From Pseudomonadota bacterium (lineage in GTDB: Bacteria > Pseudomonadota > Alphaproteobacteria > Acetobacterales > Acetobacteraceae), in assembly GCA_021808205.1 (NCBI GenBank), contig JAKBCD010000140.1, forward strand, positions 1-6,010: DNA of 6,010 nt. The letters run 5' to 3'. Numbering within the stretch: position 1 is the stretch's first letter; each line of letters starts with the position of its first letter. The notes beneath the pieces are model-generated. The model did no database searches. It saw nothing but the letters and a program-made list of their open reading frames with translations, and was not told where the DNA came from. Positions 1 through 4,356 of this stretch are shown piece by piece. The position numbers and the translations under genes are program-made.

Positions 1-462
1 CCTGTGTCCTCGGTTTATGCCCCGGCGCCGGTGCGCGCCGCGGCTATCGCACCGCCCGCCCCCATGCCGGAGCCGCCCCCGCCGCCCGCACCGCATCCGT
101 CCTTCTCCATCATTCCCGCGGCCATGGCCGACACCACGCGGCCCGCACCGCATATGCCTGTTCAGGCCCGGCCCGCGCCGGATTATGCCCCGGCCTCCCA
201 CCATACGGCCGGCTGGGCGATTCAGGTCGGCGCTTATGATACCTCCTCCAACGCCCGGGCGGCGCTGGGCATGGCGGAGCTTTCGGCCGTGCAGATGCTG
301 ATCAACGGTCATCCTGTGGTGATGTCGGTGGTGAGCGCGGGGCATGTGAAGTACCGCGCCCGCGTGGTGGGCCTGCCGCATGACGATGCGGTGAACGCCT
401 GCAGCCGGCTTTCCACCGGGCCAACCGGCTGCATGGTGCTGCCGCCGGAAGCACAATCCTGA
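1..462 (+). CDS. C-terminal part of SPOR-domain protein, probably a D-alanyl-D-alanine carboxypeptidase (5' partial)
   Basis: The reading frame is open from the first base, so the gene starts before the window; the GTG at 4 is not a credible start. About the first 65 visible residues are a proline/alanine-rich linker with a PEPPPPPAP run. A SPOR-type domain follows (about residues 70-150). It opens with GWAIQVGAY and continues with an alanine-rich helix, a central VKYRARVVGL strand and a closing CSRL...GCMVL segment, then stops with TGA. SPOR domains bind peptidoglycan stripped of stem peptides and bring envelope enzymes to the septum. In alphaproteobacteria this linker-plus-SPOR tail is commonly found on penicillin-binding carboxypeptidases that trim the terminal D-Ala in the periplasm. 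The catalytic domain is outside the window, so the carboxypeptidase call is an inference; an RlpA-like or other SPOR protein is the alternative. The IS element begins only about 12 bases after the stop. Confidence 0.72.
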   Translation, partial: PVSSVYAPAPVRAAAIAPPAPMPEPPPPPAPHPSFSIIPAAMADTTRPAPHMPVQARPAPDYAPASHHTAGWAIQVGAYDTSSNARAALGMAELSAVQMLINGHPVVMSVVSAGHVKYRARVVGLPHDDAVNACSRLSTGPTGCMVLPPEAQS

Positions 463-472
463 GCGGCGCTCA
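460..472. repeat. Short inverted repeat at the stop codon of the SPOR gene
   Basis: TGAGC-GGC-GCTCA forms a 5-bp stem with a 3-base loop and begins at the stop codon itself. There is no T run after it, because the IS end starts at once. It may be what is left of the gene's own terminator or the target of insertion. It also lies inside the predicted TnpB guide segment. Confidence 0.4.
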
Positions 473-474
473 GC

Positions 475-600
475 TGACATCCTCCCCGCCCTGAAGGGCG
501 CGGGTTCCTGGTAGACCGCTCACGCGGTTTTTCTCCGGGTGGTTCCTGCTTCACTGGGCCGTTTAGAACGGTTCCCCTCCACAGGCTTCAACGCGCTGTC
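475..600 (-). ncRNA. Predicted omegaRNA/reRNA scaffold for TnpB
   Basis: In IS200/IS605 elements the TnpB guide RNA comes from the 3' end of tnpB plus the right end, and the guide is copied from DNA just outside the element. Here the tnpB stop (520-522) is followed on the minus strand by about 45 bases ending in the RE hairpin and the GGATGTCA end motif. The guide would then be read from about 474 down to 455, inside the 3' end of the SPOR gene. The 5' limit of about 600 is arbitrary. Support is positional, plus the hairpin; I did not fold the whole scaffold. Confidence 0.4.
484..504. repeat. Right-end (RE) hairpin of the IS200/IS605 element
   Basis: CGCCC-TGAA-GGGCG (487-491/496-500) is a perfect stem with a 4-base loop. 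It is extended by CCC (484-486) to GGG (502-504) across one bulged C at 501. A bulged subterminal hairpin is typical of the ends that TnpA binds. In tnpB-carrying members the same hairpin is the last stem of the guide RNA scaffold. Confidence 0.7.
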
Positions 601-1727
601 CGCGCGCTGTAGGATATTCAACGCGGCATTGCTGTCTGCGTTTGCGGCATGGCCGCAGCCGACACAGGCAAACCGCGCCTGTCCCTGCCGCGAGGCGGCA
701 TCGACGAGCCCGCAGGCCGAGCAGGTCTGGCTGGTGTAGGCGGCTGGTACTTCCACCAGCCTGCCACCGCGATCCGCCAGCTTGTAGCCAACCATGGTGC
801 GGAACATCGACCAGCCCTGATCGAGAATGGCGCGGTTCAGCCCGGCCTTCTGCCCGACGCGCCGCTCCGGCGCATCGGCGGTGCCTTTGGCCGATGCCGA
901 CATATTTCGCACCTGTAGTGTCTCCACAACGACCAGGCCGTGGTTCTTGGCGATAATCGTGCTGTGCTTGTGGAGGAAGTCCTTGCGGGCGTTTGCAACC
1001 CGTCTTTGTATCCGCGCCACGCGCTGAACCGCCTTGCGGCGGTTGGCGCTGCCGCGTTTCTTGCGACTCAGGCTCCGCTGCGCCCGCCGCAGCGCCTTCA
1101 AGGCCCGTTTGCCGGGTTGGCTGGCGCGATGGCGGAGCCATCGCTGAGCGCAGCGAAGATTGTCACACCCATGTCGATGCCGACTGCCGGAAGCGCGGAC
1201 GCAACCGGCTCGTCAACTTCGCGTTCACACTGGACGGCGGCAAACCATTGTCCAGCTCGACGTGAGATGGTGATGTCGGAGATTTCACCCGGCAGCGCCT
1301 GCCAGCCGCGCAGTTTCACCCAGCCCAGCTTGGGCAGTTTGATCCGTCCCGATGAAGTGCCGGTGCGCTCAACCCGCAGCGAGACAGGATCGGGGAAGCG
1401 GAAACTGTCGTTCACGCCCTTCTTGCGCGGTGTTGGTGCCGCCGCCCGCTTGGCCCACCAGTTCTGATAGGCCCGTTCCAAGTCCCGGAGCGCCTGTTGC
1501 AGCGTGTGGACTGGCGCAGCATTCAACCATTCAACCTCGGCCCGTAGCAGCGTGACCTCCCGGCATTGGCTGGCAAAGCTGAATTTCCGACCGGGCCGAT
1601 ACCAATCCCGACGCTGTTCCAAGGCGAGATTATAGATGAACCGGCAAGCGCCCGCGATCTGCGACATCTGAGCAGTTTGCTCATGCGTGGGATAGAGGCG
1701 GAAAAGTGCTGCCTTGCGTTCTTTCAC
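520..1727 (-). pseudogene. tnpB: tnpB, TnpB-family RNA-guided nuclease split by a single-base frameshift
   Basis: From a GTG at 1727 (VKERKAALFRLYPT, the normal TnpB opening) the frame runs 209 codons and stops at 1098-1100. The rest of the protein continues one frame back and ends at 520. Reading N-P in one frame and then G-K-R-A-L-K-A-L in the other restores the family sequence, as if one C had been lost from the CCC at 1114-1116. The repaired protein would be about 402 residues, normal for TnpB. The RuvC-I Asp is in GIDMGV (residue 185), the RuvC-II Glu in VVVETLQ, and the RuvC-III Asp in NADSNAALN. The zinc finger has both pairs, CSACG and CVGCG. TnpB cuts DNA next to a target-adjacent motif, guided by omegaRNA, and helps the element persist. 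The open frame upstream of 1727 overlaps tnpA and is not part of the gene. I see no classic slippery heptamer at the break, so a mutation or sequencing error is likelier than programmed frameshifting. Confidence 0.85.
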
Positions 1728-1741
1728 CGCACCACTATAAA
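1714..1741 (+). promoter_or_regulatory. Possible tnpA promoter giving a leaderless transcript
   Basis: TTGCGT (1714-1719), a 16-base spacer and TATAAA (1736-1741) make a weak -35 and a good -10. The -10 ends 7 bases before the tnpA ATG, so transcription would start at or next to the start codon. This fits the lack of a Shine-Dalgarno sequence. Only 21 bases separate the two divergent start codons, so the box lies in and beside the tnpB start. Confidence 0.35.
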
Positions 1742-1748
1742 TTGGCCT

Positions 1749-2162
1749 ATGATAGATATCAACGACTATAGACGAGGAAGGAATTGCATTTTTGCACTGC
1801 ACGTTCATTTGGTCTTTGTGACCAAATACCGGCGACATGTCTTCACGTCCGCCATGCTGGACAATATGCGGGTGATCTTTGCCTCGGTCTGCGAAGACTT
1901 CGAGGCGGAACTGATCGAGATGGACGGGGAGGACGACCATGTGCATCTGCTGGTGAATTACCCGCCCAAAGTGGCGGTGTCGTCCCTCGTGAACAGCCTC
2001 AAGGGCGTGTCCAGCCGCAGGTTGAGGCAGAACCATCCGGCGCTGGTGAAGCGCTACTGGAAGGGCGTCCTGTGGTCGCCGTCCTACTTCGCCGCTTCCT
2101 GTGGCGGTGCGCCGATCAGCATCATCCGCCAGTATATCGAACAACAGAGGACGCCAGATTGA
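1749..2162 (+). CDS. tnpA: IS200/IS605-family transposase TnpA (Y1/HUH)
   Basis: This encodes 137 residues from the ATG at 1749, close to the normal 130-150 for the family. TnpA is a dimeric single-strand transposase that binds the end hairpins, nicks with a tyrosine, excises a single-stranded circle and inserts it next to a short target. The family core is visible: LHVHLVFVTKYRR (17-29), the metal-binding HUH motif in DDHVHLLV (H64, H66), PPKVAVSSLVNSLKG (72-86), W-P-Y-F near 109-114, and the catalytic Tyr129 in QYIEQQ. The gene looks intact. An open frame upstream to 1566 runs through the opposite-strand tnpB and is rejected. No ribosome-binding site is seen. tnpB starts 21 bases away on the other strand. 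Confidence 0.93.
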   Translation: MIDINDYRRGRNCIFALHVHLVFVTKYRRHVFTSAMLDNMRVIFASVCEDFEAELIEMDGEDDHVHLLVNYPPKVAVSSLVNSLKGVSSRRLRQNHPALVKRYWKGVLWSPSYFAASCGGAPISIIRQYIEQQRTPD

Positions 2163-2214
2163 TCGCAAGCGAGAGACGAAACGGCTCTCCTTCGGCATCG
2201 CCCGGACGCCCCTA

Positions 2215-2234
2215 CCCCGCCCTAACCGCCGGGG
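2215..2234. repeat. Left-end (LE) hairpin of the IS200/IS605 element
   Basis: CCCCG (2215-2219) pairs with CGGGG (2230-2234) around a 10-base loop. CCCCGCCCT (2215-2223) repeats the right-end hairpin's 5' arm in the same orientation, which ties the two ends together. GCGGG at 2238-2242 and 2248-2252 could pair alternatively with CCCGC (2216-2220). Confidence 0.55.
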
Positions 2235-2274
2235 CTTGCGGGCTTTAGCGGGTCAGGGTCATGGCGATCACGAT

Positions 2275-2290
2275 CACGATCATGATCGTG
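2275..2290. repeat. 16-bp perfect palindrome
   Basis: CACGATCATGATCGTG equals its own reverse complement. It sits at the end of a GATCAC-GATCAC-GATCAT run just outside the inferred IS left end. It could be an operator or simply the result of the short repeat; there is no loop and no T run to suggest a terminator. Confidence 0.6.
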
Positions 2291-2451
2291 GGCTTGGCGC
2301 AGGCAGCGCCAGCGAAACGACTGTCCGCCAGCGCCCGTAAGTCAGGAAAAACCTCGAAAATGCTGTCCATCAACCTTGCCTTGTTAATGGATGTATAAAC
2401 TTCAGCCTTAAAGAGAACAACGCATATGCGCGCTTTCCCGCTCCCGTGCCC

Positions 2452-2480
2452 TTGAGCTATTCGCCGGGTTTAGGTATGCA
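2452..2480 (+). promoter_or_regulatory. Promoter of tRNA-Ser
   Basis: TTGAGC (2452-2457), exactly 17 bases, then TATGCA (2475-2480). The likely start is at about 2486-2488, a few bases before the mature tRNA at 2493. The segment after the -10 is almost all G and C (GGCCCCCGCGCGGG), the GC-rich discriminator expected of stable-RNA promoters under stringent control. Confidence 0.55.
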
Positions 2481-2492
2481 GGCCCCCGCGCG

Positions 2493-2582
2493 GGAGAGAT
2501 GGCCGAGCGGCTTAAGGCGCACGCTTGGAAAGCGTGTGTGCGTGAAAGCGTACCCAGGGTTCGAATCCCTGTCTCTCCGCCA
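2493..2582 (+). tRNA. tRNA-Ser, anticodon GGA
   Basis: This is a complete 90-base class II tRNA. The acceptor stem GGAGAGA (2493-2499) pairs with TCTCTCC (2572-2578), followed by discriminator G2579 and encoded CCA (2580-2582). The anticodon stem CACGC/GCGTG (2520-2524/2532-2536) encloses the loop TTGGAAA, with anticodon GGA at 2527-2529, reading UCC and UCU. A long variable arm follows, as expected for serine, and the T arm contains GGTTCGAATCC. tRNA-Ser genes are frequent phage and island integration sites, and mobile or phage-like genes begin soon after. I found no second copy of the tRNA 3' end inside the window, so an att site is not shown. Confidence 0.96.
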
Positions 2583-2908
2583 AAAATAGCCATTAAAGAT
2601 CTGATTTTACAGAGAAAAAAATCGTTACGGAGTTGAAAACCTACACCTCTACCGGCACCTATTTGGCGGCATCTAGTGAAGTGTTACGGGCTCTAGCGAA
2701 CGATAAAAGCGAAATCACGTTTTCGTGATCTTGGATAGGGAATGCCCCTTTTTTGGTGACCGCACGCGCCTGGCCGGCTGGCCCGGGTCATGCCCGGCGC
2801 CAGGGATGATGGCATGCGGGCGATGTTGGTGGAGGCGCTGGCTGGGGGTGGTTTGAGCAAATGCGCTTTTCACTCGCACGGGCGGGGCAGGTGTCCTATA
2901 TCGAGGCC
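2583..2908. other. Non-coding or decayed stretch between tRNA-Ser and the toxin-antitoxin pair
   Basis: From 2583 to about 2755 the DNA is distinctly AT-richer than the rest. A frame open from the tRNA end to TGA at 2726-2728 gives 31 residues from a TTG at 2633, with no proper ribosome-binding site; it could be a remnant. A perfect hairpin ATCACG-TTTT-CGTGAT lies at 2714-2729. Next comes GGG-AATG-CCC plus T6 (2738-2754), a weak terminator-like element. From 2756 the DNA is GC-rich again; a 42-codon frame starts at an ATG at 2790 and runs into the antitoxin start. I recognise none of these. Confidence 0.4.
2738..2754 (+). terminator. Weak terminator-like hairpin with T6
   Basis: GGG-AATG-CCC followed by C and six T residues. 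The stem is only 3 bp, so alone it is weak. The stronger hairpin ATCACG-TTTT-CGTGAT at 2714-2729 lies just upstream. It could end transcription coming from the tRNA. Confidence 0.25.
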
Positions 2909-3214
2909 ATGAGCACAGTTCTGGCGCCCTTAAACGATGAAGTGATCTCGGCCGAGTCCGCGGGGATGCGGTTTGGTGAGGTTTTGTACCATGCGGCCCA
3001 TGACAAGGCGCGGGTGGTGCTCACTCATGACGGAAAGCCGGTTGCCGCTATTGTGCCGATAGAGGACTATGAGGCCCTCGAGGCGATTGAGGATGCTCAT
3101 GACGCCCAGTTGGGCGGCGCTGCGATTGCGGCCTGGGAAGCTGCCGGCCGTCCGCGCGGCGTTCCCTTGGCCGAAGTTGCCGCCGAGCTGGGCATTGATC
3201 TGAACGCGGCCTGA
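2909..3214 (+). CDS. Phd/YefM-family antitoxin of a type II toxin-antitoxin pair
   Basis: This encodes 101 residues from the ATG at 2909. Antitoxins of this family bind their own promoter through the N-terminal domain and neutralise the partner toxin with a flexible C-terminal tail. Visible is the family core: an ISAESAGMRFGEVLYHAA helix, RVVLTHDGKPVAAIVPIEDYEALEAIED (about residues 35-62), then an acidic, alanine-rich tail that would wrap the toxin. The start at 2909 puts the usual few residues before the core. An upstream ATG at 2861 would add 16 residues that do not look like family sequence. GAGG lies only 2 bases before the ATG, too close for a normal ribosome-binding site. A TATATC box at 2897-2902 might give a leaderless transcript instead. 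The toxin follows after 2 bases, so they form one operon, probably autoregulated. Confidence 0.9.
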   Translation: MSTVLAPLNDEVISAESAGMRFGEVLYHAAHDKARVVLTHDGKPVAAIVPIEDYEALEAIEDAHDAQLGGAAIAAWEAAGRPRGVPLAEVAAELGIDLNAA

Positions 3215-3216
3215 AC

Positions 3217-3474
3217 TTGTCCTGGCAGATAGAGATTGCGCCCGCCGCGCGGCGCGATCTGCGAGGCTTGGATCGGCCCGTTCAAGAGCGCATCTTGAAA
3301 GCTTTGGCCGGTCTCGGAAGCGATCCGCGATCAGCCGTGAACGTAAAAGCCTTGCAAGGCCAGCCCGGTTATAGGTTGCGGGTGGGTGACTGGCGGGTGA
3401 TTTACACCTTGAACGATGACGTGTTGACGGTGCTGGTGATCTGCATAGCACACCGCCGCGAGGCGTATCGGTAA
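3217..3474 (+). CDS. RelE/ParE-family toxin
   Basis: This encodes 85 residues from a TTG start two bases after the antitoxin stop, implying translational coupling. The sequence is a full-length RelE/ParE fold: W-I-E-I-A-P-A-A-R-R-D-L opening, an alpha-helical pair (about 12-34), L-Q-G...YRLRVGDWRVIYTL (46-65), and the ending VLVICIAHRREAYR. The conserved basic residues R53, R55, R60, H79, R80, R81 and terminal Y84 are present. This pattern is closer to RelE (ribosome-dependent mRNA cleavage) than to ParE (gyrase poisoning), but the assignment to an activity is inference. It appears intact. No better start codon exists upstream without entering the antitoxin stop. Confidence 0.9.
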   Translation: MSWQIEIAPAARRDLRGLDRPVQERILKALAGLGSDPRSAVNVKALQGQPGYRLRVGDWRVIYTLNDDVLTVLVICIAHRREAYR

Positions 3475-3491
3475 TGCTGGCAGAGTGAGGC

Positions 3492-3511
3492 GGCGGCCAG
3501 GCGTGCGCCAG
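3492..3511. repeat. Left copy of a 20-bp perfect inverted repeat (partner at 5799-5818)
   Basis: The 20 bases starting GGCGGCCAGGCG, just after the toxin stop, are the exact reverse complement of 5799-5818, which starts CTGGCGCACGCC. The match stops at both ends. The other copy lies inside the partial phage-operon gene. Function unknown. Confidence 0.7.
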
Positions 3512-3529
3512 GATCAAAACCGGATCAAA
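3511..3529. repeat. Tandem GGATCAAA sites one helical turn apart
   Basis: GGATCAAA occurs at 3511-3518 and 3522-3529, an 11-base period, so a protein could bind both on the same face of the helix. They lie upstream of the possible promoter of the helix-turn-helix gene. Confidence 0.4.
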
Positions 3530-3553
3530 TAATGCGGCCGCTTTTTTGCACGA

Positions 3554-3581
3554 TAGACAAGTACAAAACAGGAACTATAAC
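3554..3581 (+). promoter_or_regulatory. Possible promoter for the helix-turn-helix pseudogene
   Basis: TAGACA (3554-3559), a 16-base spacer and TATAAC (3576-3581) lie in an AT-rich pocket about 90 bases before the ATG at 3669. The boxes fit a sigma-70 type promoter, but this is a pattern match only. Confidence 0.33.
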
Positions 3582-3668
3582 AGAAAATAGCAACTCGGCG
3601 GGGTGATTGGTAATTCACGGCGCGCCCCTCCGCTGTTACGCCATTGCCACGTTGGGAGATACGCTGAC

Positions 3669-3880
3669 ATGCGAGAACCGCAGCCCCGGGATTTCCTGAC
3701 CACCGAAGAGCTGTCGAGCCGGCCGTGTTATCCAAGCTCAAAAACGCTGCATGAATGGCGAAGTTGCGGCAAAGGGCCGCCGTTCATACGGCAGGGGGCC
3801 GAGTATTCTATCGGCTCAAGGATGTGATCGCCTGGGAAGAGGCCAGCATAGTCTATCCGAAACGTGCTGCGCTGGGTTGA
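3669..3880 (+). pseudogene. Excisionase/AlpA-like helix-turn-helix gene with a one-base frameshift
   Basis: The ATG at 3669 has GGGAG (3654-3658) at good spacing. The frame starts MREPQPRDFLTTEELS and continues through KTLHEWRSCGKGPPFIRQG, the usual MerR-like HTH of excisionases and phage AlpA regulators. It then runs into an early stop at 3825-3827. One frame back, from 3800, RVFYRLKDVIAWEEAS continues the family sequence to a stop at 3878-3880. One base appears lost at or next to the G run at 3794-3798. The repaired protein would be about 70 residues, normal for such regulators. They bind DNA near attachment sites or phage promoters to drive excision or switch expression. No integrase is in the window. 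A sequencing error in the homopolymer is the main alternative to real inactivation. Confidence 0.75.
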
Positions 3881-3991
3881 CGGGTGAATGCCGCCACAGG
3901 CGGTTTCAAGCGGGCGGCAGGCGGGTCAACATTTCGTGGCGTCGGCAGTCGCGCGCTCTGGAATACAGCAGTGTGTGACCTCGTGCGCGGC

Positions 3992-4084
3992 AGGAACCCG
4001 GCAAAAGTTGGCGGGTCCTTACCCGGGTGCCACCCGTCACGGGTAACGCGCGACCCCGTTAACCCGCCAGCGGGAGGTTTTTTT
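3992..4084 (+). ncRNA. Hairpin-rich block ending in a terminator: candidate leader or small regulatory RNA
   Basis: Stem 1 pairs AGG-ACCCG (3992-4000, one bulged A) with CGGGT-CCT (4012-4019). Stem 2 pairs TTACCCG (4019-4025) with CGGGTAA (4040-4046); a shorter ACCCG-TCA-CGGGT (4032-4044) competes with it. Stem 3 is the terminator. GGCGGGTC occurs at 3920-3927 and again at 4010-4017, and both can pair with ACCCGCC (4062-4068) in the terminator arm, so alternative folds are possible. This resembles in outline the antisense immunity RNAs of P1/P4-type elements (C4, CI RNA), but I cannot confirm family membership. Confidence 0.3.
4061..4084 (+). terminator. Rho-independent terminator
   Basis: AACC-CG-CCAG-CG-GGA-GGTT forms a GC-rich hairpin (CCCG/CGGG core with CCAG loop, or AACC/GGTT outer stem), followed by seven consecutive T residues (4078-4084). 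It acts rightward only and would end transcription from the helix-turn-helix gene or of a small RNA. Confidence 0.65.
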
Positions 4085-4123
4085 ATGGCCCCCGGGGCGG
4101 CAGGTCTCCGCGTTAGGTAGATA

Positions 4124-4192
4124 TTTGATTTTGTTAGAGATTTTGCGTTTGATTTTGACAATCTCAGCCTGAAATGTGCGGATTTATCAAAC
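4124..4192. repeat. AT-rich island with 10-bp direct repeat and matching inverted copy
   Basis: TTTGATTTTG occurs at 4124-4133 and 4148-4157, 24 bases apart. GTTTGAT (4147-4153) also has its inverse ATCAAAC at 4186-4192. The island is sharply different in composition from the GC-rich DNA on both sides. It looks like a regulator-binding and promoter region, with no regulator identified. Confidence 0.45.
4133..4161 (-). promoter_or_regulatory. Possible leftward promoter opposing the structured block
   Basis: On the minus strand TTGTCA (4161-4156), a 17-base spacer and TCTAAC (4138-4133) match the sigma-70 boxes at 5/6 and 4/6 positions. It would send a transcript leftward, antisense to the hairpin block and to the helix-turn-helix gene. 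The same place reads TTGACA (4155-4160) on the plus strand but has no well-spaced -10. Confidence 0.28.
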
Positions 4193-4251
4193 AACCAGCG
4201 CGCCAGCCGCGCGGCGGCGTAGCCGGAATGGTGGGGACTGTTAGCGCGAGG

Positions 4252-4331
4252 CGCGCGCCAGGCCGCGGGCGAGGCGGGGTAAGTCTTGCGCAAAATTACA
4301 GCGAGGCCCCACCGGCCACGCCTGGCGCGCG
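4252..4331. repeat. 12-bp perfect inverted repeat
   Basis: The 12 bases at 4252-4263 (CGCGCGCCAGGC) are the exact reverse complement of 4320-4331, with 56 bases between. The right arm ends about 25 bases past the stop of the leftward tail-like gene. There is no T run, so a terminator role is possible only as a rho-independent variant without a tail. Confidence 0.5.
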
Positions 4332-4356
4332 GCGGCGAAATAGCGGCGAGGAAGCC

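Larger units (their letters stand above)
475..2251 (-). mobile_element. IS200/IS605-family insertion sequence with divergent tnpA and tnpB
   Basis: The element is recognised by an HUH/Y1 tnpA, a divergent tnpB, and subterminal hairpins at both ends instead of terminal inverted repeats. The right-end hairpin (484-504, beside the tnpB 3' end) and the left-end hairpin (2215-2234, beyond tnpA) share CCCCGCCCT in the same orientation, each preceded by CCT (with one extra A at the left end). This fits single-strand ends recognised by TnpA. The layout tnpA<- ->tnpB matches the IS608 type. Exact ends are inferred: the right end by the TGACATCC motif at 475, the left by the usual distance from the hairpin, where TGAC on the minus strand (2252-2255) could be the target tetranucleotide. 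Either boundary could be off by several bases. The tnpB frameshift should not stop TnpA-driven movement, since TnpB is not needed for transposition in studied members. Confidence 0.8.
2163..2492. other. Non-coding stretch: IS left end, flank, and lead-in to the tRNA gene
   Basis: This stretch holds the left-end hairpin, a 16-bp palindrome (2275-2290) and the tRNA promoter. Two short overlapping frames are open. One, 2261-2398, would give 45 residues beginning MAITITIMIVGLAQAAP. The other gives a DHDHDHDRGLG segment ending at 2340. Both arise largely from the GATCAC/GATCAT repeat. Neither resembles a family I know and neither has a ribosome-binding site, so I do not call a gene. About 2340-2440 is clearly less GC-rich than the surroundings, with nothing recognisable in it. 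Confidence 0.5.
3881..4356. other. Intergenic stretch with structured RNA-like block, terminator, AT-rich island and GC-rich repeats
   Basis: No gene is called here. Frames of 78, 131 and 146 codons exist on both strands, but they overlap each other, are rich in Pro/Arg/Ala as expected of GC-rich non-coding DNA, and lack ribosome-binding sites. From about 3992 to 4084 come consecutive hairpins ending in a terminator. From 4117 to 4195 the DNA turns AT-rich with promoter-like boxes. From 4198 to 4331 it is strongly GC-rich, with the string GCGCGCCAG twice and its complement once. The region separates the rightward helix-turn-helix gene from the end of the leftward phage operon. Confidence 0.5.

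Noticed and set aside
1105..1120. Programmed -1 frameshifting in tnpB
   Set aside because: The bases at the break (AAC CCG GCA AAC GGG in frame) contain no X-XXY-YYZ slippery heptamer, so mutation or read error is simpler.
1098..2198. Full minus-strand frame of 366 codons as one protein
   Set aside because: The part upstream of 1727 is antisense to tnpA. TnpB homology begins at the GTG at 1727.
2408..2593. Minus-strand frame of 61 residues across the tRNA
   Set aside because: It is the antisense of tRNA-Ser, a well-known false gene call (GGETGIRTLGTLSRTHAFQ type).
3884..4120. Plus-strand frame of 78 codons from ATG 3884
   Set aside because: It runs through hairpins and the terminator. The composition is that of GC-rich non-coding DNA and there is no recognisable domain.
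3853..4293. Minus-strand frame of 146 codons across the structured block
   Set aside because: It is rich in Pro/Arg/Ala, overlaps the terminator and the AT-rich island, has no ribosome-binding site and conflicts with the plus-strand helix-turn-helix gene. Its RTRSHTAVFQ segment vaguely recalls Icd/Ash-like phage proteins, but not enough to call it.
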